Shown: positions 1 to 7,426, counted from the stretch's first letter. The stretch: 27,076 bases of DNA from an uncultured Candidatus Nemicrothrix sp. (GCA_903827085.1 CAIKHC010000255.1:1-27076); one strand, 5' to 3'. Made by a program: numbers and translations. Notes: a model not told the origin generated them from the letters alone.

Positions 1-54
1 AGCCCAGCAACGATCACTGTTGGTTTACGTGACGAACTCATCGGTTCGCCCTTC

Positions 55-858
55 TCATTCGCCGGTGAAGACGGGATCGCGCTTTTCGAGGAACGCGCGT
101 GGGCCTTCGGCAGCATCCTTCGACTGCATGACCTTGCCACCGTGCTTCATCTCGATGTTGAACGCATCGGCCTCAGGCATCGCTTCGGTTTCGCGCAGAG
201 TTGCGAGAATTCCCTGGACGGCAAGTGGGCCGTTGCGAGCGATGCGTGTAGCGATCTCCTTGGCTTTGTTGAGCGCTTGACCATCGGGAACGACGTGATT
301 GACGAGACCAAGCTCATGCGCGCGCTGCGCGGTGAGGTCGTCACCAGCAAGCAACATTTCGGCAGCGACGGCGTAGCCGATCTGACGGCGAAGTCGAACA
401 GCCGAACCAGCCATGGGAAACAGACCGCGTTGCACTTCGGTCACTCCGAACACAGCGCTCTCGCCCGCGACGCGAATATCGGTGCCTTGAAGAATCTCTG
501 TTCCACCGGCACGGGCGAATCCCTCGGCCGCGAGGATGACGGGCTTGGTGGGCCGGTAGGTCTTGAGCCAGCCACCAAGGATGACCTCGGGCTGATCCTT
601 GAATCGCTGGAGCCACTCATTGTCGACGACGCCTTGGCGCAGGCGACCAATCTCAGCGAGGTCCATGCCGGCACAGAAGGTGTCGCCCTTGCCGGTGAGA
701 ATGGCAACACGGAGGGAATCATCGGTGTCGAGGCGAACCCACGCGTCGTACAACCGGCAGAGAACCTCTGCATTGGCGGCATTCTTCTTTTCGGGACGGT
801 TGATCGTGACGACGAGGATCGGACCCTCGGCTTCGACTAGCACCAACGGTTCAGACAT
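55..858 (-). CDS. Crotonase-fold enoyl-CoA hydratase family protein
   Basis: A 267-residue crotonase-superfamily protein, normal family length. Oxyanion-hole motif FCAGMDL is at residues 61-67 and the second GG-containing loop (AGGTE) at 117-121. Both acid residues of classic enoyl-CoA hydratases appear to be conserved: E121 aligns with rat mitochondrial E144 and E141 (VTEVQRGLFP) with E164, so hydration of an enoyl-CoA ester is plausible; the substrate is unknown. The start is an ATG preceded 7 nt upstream by AGGGGGAG (866-873 on this strand). The gene is divergent from a TetR regulator only 89 bp away, which suggests local control by that regulator (inference). It is the only gene of its transcription unit visible here; the 54 bp beyond its stop hold no recognisable gene. 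Confidence 0.9.
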   Translation of the reverse strand: MSEPLVLVEAEGPILVVTINRPEKKNAANAEVLCRLYDAWVRLDTDDSLRVAILTGKGDTFCAGMDLAEIGRLRQGVVDNEWLQRFKDQPEVILGGWLKTYRPTKPVILAAEGFARAGGTEILQGTDIRVAGESAVFGVTEVQRGLFPMAGSAVRLRRQIGYAVAAEMLLAGDDLTAQRAHELGLVNHVVPDGQALNKAKEIATRIARNGPLAVQGILATLRETEAMPEADAFNIEMKHGGKVMQSKDAAEGPRAFLEKRDPVFTGE

Positions 859-887
859 TTGGGCACTCCCCCTGAGTAAATAGACCC

Positions 888-906
888 CTGAGGTTTACTA
901 CGTCAG
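888..906. promoter_or_regulatory. Imperfect palindrome in crotonase/TetR divergent promoter
   Basis: A 19-bp imperfect dyad whose outer arms are CTGAnGT and ACnTCAG lies midway between the divergent crotonase and TetR genes. It overlaps a second inverted repeat, AGTAAA (875-880) and TTTACT (894-899) with a 13-bp spacer. TetR proteins usually bind short palindromes in their own divergent promoter, so this is a candidate operator. No experimental site is known to me. Confidence 0.4.
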
Positions 907-933
907 ATCACTAAGCGTGGCGGTGAGGGAACC

Positions 934-939
934 TAAGGT
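934..939 (+). promoter_or_regulatory. -10 box (TAAGGT) of leaderless TetR gene
   Basis: TAAGGT fits the actinobacterial TANNNT -10 pattern and ends 8 nt before the ATG at 948. No Shine-Dalgarno sequence lies between, so transcription would start at or next to the start codon, giving a leaderless mRNA. The same arrangement recurs at three other genes in the window. Confidence 0.45.
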
Positions 940-947
940 CGGTAGCA

Positions 948-1559
948 ATGGAACGCCACCCCACCCATCAGAAGATCCTTGATGAAGCCATCAGGATCAT
1001 TGAGGCGAACGGTGAAGCGGGTCTGCGTGTCCACGACATCGAAGTAGCGGTGGACGTGACGCCGCCTTCGATCTACCACTTCTTCGGGAGCCGGGATGGA
1101 TTGGTGAGCGCCGCCCAGGCTGAGCGCCTGGTGAGGAGTTTCGCCGAGTTCAACGCAGTATCGGATTCGATCTTGAGTGGGGTTTCGAGCCGCGCCGAGT
1201 TGCGCGAAGCCGTTCGCAACATTCTGACAATGATCTACGACCCTTCCCGATCGCTGCCACGACAGCAGCGCCTTTTTGCTCTCGGAAGCGCCGAAGGGCG
1301 CCCGGAGCTTGCAGTGATCTTGGGGGAAGCAGCTCGGAGTTTCTTGCGCCAGCTCGCGGCGAGTTTTCAGGTGTTCAAAGACATTGGTTGGATTCGACCC
1401 GACTTAGACCTCGAAGCGTTTATTCAGTGGCTGGCGGGGCAGATTCTCGGTCGCGTTTACGTCGAGATCGGATGCGAACCTGCGCCAAATCCGGCATGGG
1501 ACGCAATATCTATCGAAGCCGTCATGTTTGTTGCGTTTGGTTCTCAAGCTGACGATTGA
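948..1559 (+). CDS. TetR/AcrR family transcriptional regulator
   Basis: A 203-residue regulator. The N-terminal TetR_N domain spans about residues 5-52 with the recognition helix region VDVTPPSIYHFFGSRDGL (36-52); the remaining helical part is the ligand-binding/dimer domain and is not specific enough to name a ligand. It is divergent from the crotonase gene and shares an 89-bp promoter region with candidate dyads, so autoregulation and control of the crotonase are the simplest guess. The ATG has no Shine-Dalgarno sequence but a TAAGGT box 8 nt upstream, typical of a leaderless transcript. It meets the minus-strand desaturase gene tail to tail. Confidence 0.9.
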   Translation: MERHPTHQKILDEAIRIIEANGEAGLRVHDIEVAVDVTPPSIYHFFGSRDGLVSAAQAERLVRSFAEFNAVSDSILSGVSSRAELREAVRNILTMIYDPSRSLPRQQRLFALGSAEGRPELAVILGEAARSFLRQLAASFQVFKDIGWIRPDLDLEAFIQWLAGQILGRVYVEIGCEPAPNPAWDAISIEAVMFVAFGSQADD

Positions 1560-1604
1560 AGTAACTCGCCTGTTTCGCTTCTCCTGAGGGCGAAGCAGAC
1601 CCGA

Positions 1605-1618
1605 TGACGTTCCCGTCA
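1605..1618. terminator. Weak hairpin between convergent TetR and desaturase genes
   Basis: Perfect 5-bp arms TGACG and CGTCA with a 4-nt loop in the 87-bp convergent gap. A second possible stem (GCTTC/GAAGC) lies just upstream, near 1578-1595. There is no clear T-tract on either strand, so an intrinsic terminator is only tentative. I see no gene in this gap. Confidence 0.25.
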
Positions 1619-1646
1619 CGAATGCCGCAGCGCTACCAAACTCCAG

Positions 1647-2570
1647 CTACCAGATGATTGGCCCGGTCGCATCGAGGGCCTTTCCTTCGCTGCGCACGCC
1701 CTTTGCAACCATGTCGTCTGCAATATCGGCCCAGAGTTTGCGAAGCCGGTAGTGAGGAACTCGCGGGAAGAGGTGATGGACAGCATGGTGGTCATGACCC
1801 CGGATGAGCCATCGTGATCCCGGGAACACGGCAACGCGTGTATCGACGTAGCGACCGACTTTCGTTGCCGGATGATGGGGAAACCACGCAAAGATCGTGA
1901 GGAGCCAGAGCGCTTGGAGGCGTGACGGCAGATACCAGAGCATCACTGCTTGCCATCCATGACCGGTGAGAATGGCAATGACGAGAAACACGTTTGTGAG
2001 GAGCCAAAAGCGCAGCTGAATGAGCCCCAACTTCTTGCTTCCCGTTTCAGCTCGCATCATGACCAGCATCGCGTTCGGGAGAAGTTTGCGAGCCGCAGGG
2101 ACAAATGCGAACACTGGAAGAAAGGTGGTCAGCATCACTTGGCCATACCAGCTCTTCAGGACGGTATGCATTGGTCCCGCAGTGTGGAAGTCAGGATCTT
2201 TCAGTGGATCGTTTGTGTGCGCGTGATGACGCATATGCGACGGACGATGCGCTTTGTAGGAGAAGCCCAGTGGGATCGCACAAAGCATTCCGATGAGATC
2301 TTCGATCCACTTACCCGATGTCGTACGACCCCAAATGTTTCCGTGGGTGGCTTCATGCATCGGCATATAGAAGGTTGAAGCGACGATGGTGTTGAGAATC
2401 AGGCCCAGCCAAAGGGGGATGGTTCCGTTCACTCCGAGAACGATGACGCCAATCCATGCTGCAGAGAAGAGCAGGAACGTAAGGATGATCCGAGGCTCAA
2501 CCTTCCCCCAATAGGGGGCAGCCTGGGTGCGTTCTTCGCGCAAAGCGAGGCGACGTTCGTCAGCGGTCAT
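1647..2570 (-). CDS. Fatty-acid desaturase-like di-iron membrane enzyme
   Basis: An integral-membrane fatty-acid-desaturase/hydroxylase superfamily protein of about 307 residues. The three histidine boxes that bind the di-iron centre are present: HEATH at 72-76, HMRHH at 112-116 and HAVHH at 272-276, separated by hydrophobic segments that would place them on the cytoplasmic side. It would desaturate or hydroxylate a lipid-like chain using O2 and an electron donor not encoded here. A TTG codon at 2582, directly after the upstream stop, gives a four-residue longer frame; I prefer the ATG at 2570. It is the last gene of the minus-strand run headed by the DUF2855 gene and follows the unrecognised 211-residue protein by 12 bp. 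Substrate (acyl lipid, carotenoid or alkane-derived) cannot be decided. Confidence 0.87.
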   Translation of the reverse strand: MTADERRLALREERTQAAPYWGKVEPRIILTFLLFSAAWIGVIVLGVNGTIPLWLGLILNTIVASTFYMPMHEATHGNIWGRTTSGKWIEDLIGMLCAIPLGFSYKAHRPSHMRHHAHTNDPLKDPDFHTAGPMHTVLKSWYGQVMLTTFLPVFAFVPAARKLLPNAMLVMMRAETGSKKLGLIQLRFWLLTNVFLVIAILTGHGWQAVMLWYLPSRLQALWLLTIFAWFPHHPATKVGRYVDTRVAVFPGSRWLIRGHDHHAVHHLFPRVPHYRLRKLWADIADDMVAKGVRSEGKALDATGPIIW

Positions 2571-2582
2571 TGGAGAATCCAA

Positions 2583-3218
2583 TCAGAATGGCAGGGTGTA
2601 GGAGTTCTCGAACTCGTCCTGAAGGACAGTAGCGATCGTCGCAGTCGTGTCGACGATGAGTTCTTCTTCTAAGACGCGAGTGCGGTACGACCAGCCTTCG
2701 GGAAGTGCGAGTCGTTCTCCGAGTGTGAGCAATGACTCTGGAGTCATCGATGGATCAACGCCGATGCACAACGCTTGCATGATGTACGCAAGCCCGTCGG
2801 GGTTTACGAGTTCGTGAACTGTCTGACCCGCATCCCAAAAGAAGATGACGCCGCGGTTGACCTTTGTCTCGGTGTACGGACCAAGCTTGGGAACTTCGCC
2901 AAGGTCAACGATGGCGATGCGGCGCATTGTGATCCCATTGAAATCTCGGAGGACGGGCTCAGCCACAGCGAGCTTCTGGCCAAATGCATCCAAGGTCCAG
3001 TATCGAGGTCCGTTGAGTTTTGCGCCGATGGCGCCCATCTCGACAGCAATGGCATTCGCGTCGAGTGTTTCCCAGAGTTCTTGGGGACAGTCGTTTATCA
3101 ACTGGGTGCCATAGACCTCGGCTTCGAATCGGCCTTCGCGCGAATAGACGGTGAGTACCTCGCCGTAGCGGACGTTGCGCATATCGGGAACAAGTCGTTC
3201 GGGCTTTTCGGCAGTCAT
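2583..3218 (-). CDS. Unrecognised protein, cytoplasmic paralogue of adjacent lipoprotein
   Basis: I do not recognise a named family. The 211-residue protein has no signal peptide or membrane segment. It matches the next upstream gene's product along its whole length: PDMR..RY.EVL (11-22), NDCP (42-45), LNGPR.W (68-74), V.R.VIF (120-126), EL..PDG (136-142), MQ (147-148), DPS.T (155-159), LP.GW (172-176) and VLQD...NSY (198-207). The two therefore arose by tandem duplication and one copy lost or the other gained a lipoprotein signal. An AAGGA ribosome-binding site precedes the ATG, 9 bp after the paralogue's stop. Its place between the paralogue and the desaturase in the dehalogenase operon suggests a role with the same substrate, but that is inference. 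Confidence 0.85.
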   Translation of the reverse strand: MTAEKPERLVPDMRNVRYGEVLTVYSREGRFEAEVYGTQLINDCPQELWETLDANAIAVEMGAIGAKLNGPRYWTLDAFGQKLAVAEPVLRDFNGITMRRIAIVDLGEVPKLGPYTETKVNRGVIFFWDAGQTVHELVNPDGLAYIMQALCIGVDPSMTPESLLTLGERLALPEGWSYRTRVLEEELIVDTTATIATVLQDEFENSYTLPF

Positions 3219-3227
3219 AATGTGTCC

Positions 3228-3968
3228 TTAGTTTTCGGGTACTGCGGGAATCATCGAATAACTGTTGCCAAGGTTGTCTTGGAGCACCTGAGCGGGGTTC
3301 TTCACCGTGACGATGTTGAGATCTTCGGTGAGCATGCGCGAACCAAACTTCCAACCGGCAGGCAGTTCAAGTTTGTTCGCCAACGACGGAAGTGAAGCAA
3401 GCGTGAGCGACGGATCCTTCTGCTGGCTGAAGGACTGCATCACAAACACCGAACCATCGGGGCTGGTGAGCTCAAAGATCTCTGTTCCCGCGTTGTACGT
3501 GAAGATCACTGAGCGACTCACGGAGTTGGGGGTGTAGGGGCGGGACTGCTCAGTGAGTGACCCAATCGGCACCGTCGCTTGTTTGTACATTTCAATGCCG
3601 CCGAAGTCTGTTTTTTCGCTCGTTGAACCGCCGACCTTCTCGACCCGATTGATCATCCAATGGCGAGGGCCATTCAACATTGCGACATTTGCACCGAATT
3701 GTGTGGCAAGTGCCTTTGGATCAAGAACAGCCCATTTGTCTTCAGGGCAATCATTCAACGGGTAGGTGTTGTACACGCTCGCGATTGGTTCGGTGCCGGA
3801 AAGTGAGACGAGGAGTACCTCGCAATAACGAAGGTCGCGCATGTCTGGTGCGCCGGCGGTGGTACTGGTTGTGGGGGTCTGTGAACTTGATCCCGAGGAA
3901 CACGAACTTGCGAGCGCAAGGCTCGCGATCGCGACGACGACAATCGGGAAACGTCGGAACTGTTGCAT
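3228..3968 (-). CDS. Unrecognised lipoprotein, paralogue of adjacent protein
   Basis: A 246-residue protein. Residues 1-23 form a lipoprotein signal (positive start, hydrophobic core, slightly non-standard lipobox ASSC with C23), followed by a Ser/Thr-rich linker to about residue 40, so the mature domain should be tethered outside the membrane. The domain (41-246) is homologous to the 211-residue product of the following gene, sharing PDMR, NDCP (72-75), LNGPR.W (98-104), PDG (170-172), MQ, DPS and VLQD motifs. It carries an insertion of about ten residues near 110-120 relative to that copy. Its ATG overlaps the stop of the haloalkane dehalogenase by one base (TAATG), so the two are translationally coupled. 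Function unknown; an external binding or sensing partner of the cytoplasmic copy is one possibility. Confidence 0.85.
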   Translation of the reverse strand: MQQFRRFPIVVVAIASLALASSCSSGSSSQTPTTSTTAGAPDMRDLRYCEVLLVSLSGTEPIASVYNTYPLNDCPEDKWAVLDPKALATQFGANVAMLNGPRHWMINRVEKVGGSTSEKTDFGGIEMYKQATVPIGSLTEQSRPYTPNSVSRSVIFTYNAGTEIFELTSPDGSVFVMQSFSQQKDPSLTLASLPSLANKLELPAGWKFGSRMLTEDLNIVTVKNPAQVLQDNLGNSYSMIPAVPEN

Positions 3969-4882
3969 TAGTGCTGGTCTTCCTTTGTGAAGCGGTCAAT
4001 GATTTCAACGAGTTGATCGGGCGCATCCTCTTGAATGAAGTGACTGGCGCCTTCGATCACGATGTGCTTTTGGTTGGCTGCACCTGGGATCTTTCGTTGC
4101 ATCTTCAGGTGGGCTCCGGCTTTGTAGGAGATCTCATCTTCTGATCCGAAAACTGTGAGGAACGGTTTCGTCCATGTCTCGAGGTAGTCCCACATCTCGA
4201 GACACATCGGGACGCCCGGGTTGTCGGGTTGAACGGGAATGAGGAAGGGAAAGATAAGAGGAGAGGCTTGGTAGGTCCCATCGGGGAATGGGGCCTCGTA
4301 TGCAGCTTTTTCGCCATCAGAAAGTTTTCGTGTTGTTCCGCTCTGCATGACGCCGCTGACCGGAAGTTCTTCAACGCTGCTTACAAAGGCAAGCCAATTC
4401 TCGATGCCCTTCGTGGCACCTTCGCCAGCAGGAACGCCGGTGTTGGATGCGATGACGCGAGAGAAACGCTCGCCGTGAAATGGCAGCAGGTTGAGACCAG
4501 TGATGCCGCCCCAGTCCTGGCAATACAACGTGATGTTGGTGAGGTCCTCGGCGACAAGCCACTGACCCATCCAATCGATGTGGTTGGCCAGCGAGTAATC
4601 GGATTTGTTTGAGGGTTTGTCGGAGCGACCCATTCCAATGAGGTCGAGTGCGAGAACGCGATGACCGCGGGCCACGAGTCCGCGGATCATCTTGCGATGC
4701 AAATACGACCACGATGGGTTGCCGTGCAGCAGAAGCACTGGGTCGGCGTCACGCGGACCTTCGTCGATGAAATGAAATCGGAGCGCGGTGCCGTCGGCAG
4801 TGGTAATCGATCGATAGTGCGGCTCGAAGTCGTAGTCCTCAAGACCAACAAATCGATCGTCGGGAGTGCGCAGGAATTCCAT
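3968..4882 (-). CDS. Haloalkane dehalogenase, HLD-I type
   Basis: A 304-residue alpha/beta hydrolase, close to the ~310 residues of Xanthobacter DhlA. Visible catalytic set: oxyanion motif HGNPSW (53-58), nucleophile D123 followed by halide-binding W124 in CQDWGG (121-126), a cap-domain Trp W163 in ENWLAF that would be the second halide-stabilising residue of subfamily I, acid D249 (GSEDE) and base H281 (GASHF). The D-W nucleophile elbow, rather than a Ser or a D without Trp, favours dehalogenase over epoxide hydrolase. The reaction is hydrolysis of a carbon-halogen bond to alcohol plus halide, in the cytoplasm. It sits in the middle of the seven-gene run, 9 bp after the DUF1330-like gene and overlapping the lipoprotein gene by one base. 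Physiological substrate unknown; many HLDs have none identified. Confidence 0.9.
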   Translation of the reverse strand: MEFLRTPDDRFVGLEDYDFEPHYRSITTADGTALRFHFIDEGPRDADPVLLLHGNPSWSYLHRKMIRGLVARGHRVLALDLIGMGRSDKPSNKSDYSLANHIDWMGQWLVAEDLTNITLYCQDWGGITGLNLLPFHGERFSRVIASNTGVPAGEGATKGIENWLAFVSSVEELPVSGVMQSGTTRKLSDGEKAAYEAPFPDGTYQASPLIFPFLIPVQPDNPGVPMCLEMWDYLETWTKPFLTVFGSEDEISYKAGAHLKMQRKIPGAANQKHIVIEGASHFIQEDAPDQLVEIIDRFTKEDQH

Positions 4883-4891
4883 TGTTCTGCT

Positions 4892-5584
4892 CTAGGCCGT
4901 CACGACGGTGTCGACAAGATTGTCGATGAAGCTCCGAAGGACGAGGATCTGGGCGTCTTCTGCATTTTCCGCAGCCCTAATCAATGATTCGAGCGATTCG
5001 TCGTCGTTCACTCGAACAAATCGTGCTCTGTCATAGCGACGTTCGTCTCCGATGATGACGCCTTCAACATCAAAGAGTGCGACTTGCGTGACCCCTTGGA
5101 CAGCAGCGAACGCGTCGTCGGCTCCCTTGTCGATCAGGAGGACGAGATCCCCCTCGGTGCTAGCGGACGCATCGTGAGTGTTGGGTAGGCAGGAAAGGAT
5201 GATGGTGAAGTCCATGCCTGCCTTCTTGTGGACGTGGGCTTCTTTAAAGTCTTTGCGTTCTTGCATTGCGAAGAACGAGGCGCGCGTGGGGTAGCGAACA
5301 ATCGCGACCCGATCCCACATTGGCGTACCGAGCGGCTGATTCGTGACGTCGCCCATGTACGCGACTGCTGCTCCCACGGCGGCAAGAGGACCAATTGGTG
5401 CGTAGGTGTCGTCGGCCGCTTTGCCCGAGATGCTTTCTCGACCGTCGTCGTAGTTTGCAACCTCGACGTACTTCATGAGATTGAGTGCCCAAAAACTTCC
5501 GTCGTCTTCCGGCTTCATGTGAAGCCATGCGCCAACGAGTTCGACGTTGATGGTTCCATAGGGGTGGTCAATTTGTTCGGCCAT
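4892..5584 (-). CDS. DUF1330-like dimeric alpha/beta-barrel protein
   Basis: A 230-residue cytoplasmic protein. Residues about 30-132 resemble the DUF1330/ferredoxin-like (dimeric alpha/beta barrel) fold, with the characteristic stretch of hydrophobic strand, YPTRASFFAM (98-107) and a final DFTIIL strand (125-130). The C-terminal half (about 145-230) looks like a second, more diverged module of the same fold (strands VLLIDKG and VALFDVEG). Small enzymes and binding proteins use this fold, and no catalytic residues can be assigned. A good GAGAGGA ribosome-binding site precedes the ATG. It lies 41 bp after the TetR gene and 9 bp before the dehalogenase gene, so it is probably co-transcribed and may act on the same compound (inference). 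Confidence 0.8.
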   Translation of the reverse strand: MAEQIDHPYGTINVELVGAWLHMKPEDDGSFWALNLMKYVEVANYDDGRESISGKAADDTYAPIGPLAAVGAAVAYMGDVTNQPLGTPMWDRVAIVRYPTRASFFAMQERKDFKEAHVHKKAGMDFTIILSCLPNTHDASASTEGDLVLLIDKGADDAFAAVQGVTQVALFDVEGVIIGDERRYDRARFVRVNDDESLESLIRAAENAEDAQILVLRSFIDNLVDTVVTA

Positions 5585-5625
5585 AACTGGTCCTCTCTGG
5601 ACGGTATGAGTGGTTTGGAAACGGA

Positions 5626-6252
5626 CTACGAAGCGATAGTGAGAAGTGCTTGGATCGATGCAACGAGGAGCTCTCGGGTTTCTTCAAGAGAAAGTTGGAG
5701 ATCGACATGGAAGCGATCGAGCGCACCGAGTTGCATGAGCGCATCGATTGCATTCAGTGAGTTGTTCCGTTGCGAAGTAGTCATGCGGTCAAACTCCTGG
5801 CGGAAGTTGACTTCAATCTGCTCTCGGAAAACTGATTTTCTGAACTGGATCTGCTCGTGAATGACAGGGTCGCTAGAAGCTTTGATCGCCATGGCGCGAG
5901 CGGTTGCACCAATGGCGTCGTACACCCTGAGACGGGAGTCGACCAGTCCGGACAGCCGCGAGTTGAGGTCTCCCTTCCCGATGTTCTCAATGTGGAACAG
6001 GGGGAGGATCTTCAACTGCTTGTGAGCGATGATCGCGCGAACGAGTTCATCTCGATCTTCGAAATAGCGGTAGACCGAACGTGTTGAGACACCTGCACGC
6101 AGAGCGATCTGTTCTGGCGTTGGTTCGAGGTTCTCTTCATCAAATAAGTCGAGTGCGGCTTCGAGTACAGCGGTTCGACCGCGGTCTCGGCGGGCAGTGC
6201 GCCCGTCGACTGACGGCGTGGTCGAAGTTTCGGGGAGAAGTGGAGTGTTCAT
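5626..6252 (-). CDS. TetR/AcrR family regulator of the dehalogenase operon
   Basis: A 208-residue TetR protein. A roughly 22-residue polar, probably disordered N-terminus precedes the HTH domain (about 25-71) with QIALRAGVSTRSVYRYFEDRDEL at its end. The C-terminal half is helical ligand-binding sequence of unassigned specificity. Its ATG overlaps the stop of the DUF2855 gene as ATGA, so the two are translationally coupled, and the regulator is the second gene of the seven-gene run. The perfect inverted repeat at 7381-7403, at the operon's front, is the obvious candidate operator; the ligand may be a substrate or product of the dehalogenase or desaturase (inference). Confidence 0.9.
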   Translation of the reverse strand: MNTPLLPETSTTPSVDGRTARRDRGRTAVLEAALDLFDEENLEPTPEQIALRAGVSTRSVYRYFEDRDELVRAIIAHKQLKILPLFHIENIGKGDLNSRLSGLVDSRLRVYDAIGATARAMAIKASSDPVIHEQIQFRKSVFREQIEVNFRQEFDRMTTSQRNNSLNAIDALMQLGALDRFHVDLQLSLEETRELLVASIQALLTIAS

Positions 6253-7331
6253 TTTGCTTCTTCGTTAGGGAGTGAACAGATGTAGCCAAGCTTTGGGTCG
6301 GGCTGACCGCTTCGCAGCGTTTCGTAGACGTCAAGGACTTCTTCGTTGCCCACGGCCTGAGAAAACTCCAGCCAGGAGTCGCACCATTCGGAGTAGTTCT
6401 TCCAAGCGGTTCCAATGCGTTGGTCAAGCTCGTCGCGACCCCATTCCTTCGTGCGCTTCGAGATCTGCGTCGGCGCAAAGAGAAACTCTGGTGTGGGTGC
6501 AGGCAATGCACTGGTGTTGGTCGCCTTGTGGTCCCAGTTCGTATTGCCAACCACCATGGAGTGGCCAAGGAATCCGTCAAGGTGGGTATGGACGTCCCGG
6601 AGGAGATCTTGATTGCCGGCGATGTCGACATAGACCGCAGAAACGGTTGCGATGGAGTCGACGGCGTCGTAGGTGACTACTTCTGAATACACATCGAGCG
6701 ATTCAACGAACGCCCGATTGCCCGCGGAGGTGAGGCCGACTGTCTTCAGTCCACGTTGCTCTGCCAATTGGGCGAACCCAATTGCGGTCTTACTCGAAGC
6801 GCTAGAGACCACTGCTTGTGTCGCACCGAAGTCTTCGTTGTCGAGGAGGAAGTCATCGATAACGAAACTGGTGAAGAACAGCGGGTACAGCACCATTTGC
6901 TGTGGTTCGCGGCGTGCGTCATAGACGGGGTCTGCCGAACAGCGCTGATAGCGGTTGTACGCACCGGCGAGTCCGACCCGATGCGCAGCAACATCGCTCA
7001 CGCCTCGCTCGTCGACTTTGCCGGGGGTGATGATCGTTTCAGAACTCATCGGAAGAAAGCCGAAAAGTCGCTCGCCAACGGAGAGATCGTTGCTTGCACT
7101 CTCGATGACTTCAGCAAAACCCCATGTGGGGATGCGGCCCCAGCCTGAATCGCTAGCGGGGAAGACATCCCAGTAGCGCAGCATCTCGCCGAAGACGCCG
7201 TAGGTGATGTTGTTCGTGGTCAGCGCGAAGTGGTCGATGCGAAGTCGGCACTGACCCTGAGTGAGCTGTTCGTGAACGTCGGCCACGAAGCGAGTGGAGG
7301 TGAGATCGGTTCGATTGGTCTCAAGAGTCAT
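6249..7331 (-). CDS. DUF2855 family protein (MDR-like)
   Basis: A protein of about 360 residues matching the DUF2855 family, which resembles medium-chain dehydrogenase/reductases: an N-terminal GroES-like half with LRIDHFALTTNNITYG and WGFAEVIES, a Rossmann-like centre (VSSASSKTAIGFAQL, then GLTSAGN), and a C-terminal substrate-side region. The usual nucleotide-binding GxGxxG is replaced by the SSASSKT stretch, so cofactor use is uncertain. The longest frame starts at a TTG (7346); I prefer the ATG at 7331 because the candidate promoter would leave almost no leader for the TTG. It is the first gene of the run that includes the TetR regulator and the haloalkane dehalogenase. No reaction has been established for the family as far as I know. 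Confidence 0.85.
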   Translation of the reverse strand: MTLETNRTDLTSTRFVADVHEQLTQGQCRLRIDHFALTTNNITYGVFGEMLRYWDVFPASDSGWGRIPTWGFAEVIESASNDLSVGERLFGFLPMSSETIITPGKVDERGVSDVAAHRVGLAGAYNRYQRCSADPVYDARREPQQMVLYPLFFTSFVIDDFLLDNEDFGATQAVVSSASSKTAIGFAQLAEQRGLKTVGLTSAGNRAFVESLDVYSEVVTYDAVDSIATVSAVYVDIAGNQDLLRDVHTHLDGFLGHSMVVGNTNWDHKATNTSALPAPTPEFLFAPTQISKRTKEWGRDELDQRIGTAWKNYSEWCDSWLEFSQAVGNEEVLDVYETLRSGQPDPKLGYICSLPNEEAK

Positions 7332-7360
7332 CGGCCGCACTTTCAACGGGTGGTAGGGCT

Positions 7361-7366
7361 TTCTTA
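7361..7366 (-). promoter_or_regulatory. Possible -10 of the dehalogenase operon
   Basis: On the minus strand TAAGAA lies 17 nt downstream of the TTGACA contained in the inverted repeat (7384-7389). It lacks the final T of a TANNNT box, so it is weak by sequence. The spacing is ideal, and it would give a leader of about 20-25 nt to the ATG at 7331. Confidence 0.35.
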
Positions 7367-7380
7367 CTGACTCCCTATGG

Positions 7381-7403
7381 TTCTGTCAATCTTCTTGACA
7401 GAA
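7381..7403. promoter_or_regulatory. Perfect inverted repeat, candidate TetR operator with divergent -35 boxes
   Basis: Perfect 9-bp arms TTCTGTCAA and TTGACAGAA flank a 5-bp spacer (TCTTC) in the divergent region between the DUF2855 gene and the Cys-rich protein gene. Each arm contains TTGACA reading outward on its own strand, the canonical -35 sequence, so a dimer bound here would block both promoters. The TetR gene two positions into the left operon is the likely binder (inference). Geometry and position fit TetR operators in general. Confidence 0.6.
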
Positions 7404-7414
7404 TTCCTCGGCGT

Positions 7415-7420
7415 TACGCT
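7415..7420 (+). promoter_or_regulatory. -10 box (TACGCT) of leaderless Cys-rich protein gene
   Basis: TACGCT (TANNNT) ends 6 nt before the ATG at 7427 and lies 14 nt after the plus-strand TTGACA of the inverted repeat, a short spacer. There is no Shine-Dalgarno sequence, so a leaderless transcript is likely. Confidence 0.4.
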
Positions 7421-7426
7421 CTCTGA

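Noticed and set aside
142..840. A 232-codon plus-strand open frame opposite the crotonase
   Set aside because: It is antisense to a gene with clear catalytic motifs, shows no recognisable domain, and long antisense frames are common in GC-rich DNA.
2775..3395. A 206-codon plus-strand open frame opposite the unknown paralogues
   Set aside because: The minus-strand genes are supported by mutual homology, coupling and ribosome-binding sites; the plus frame bridges both and has no such support.
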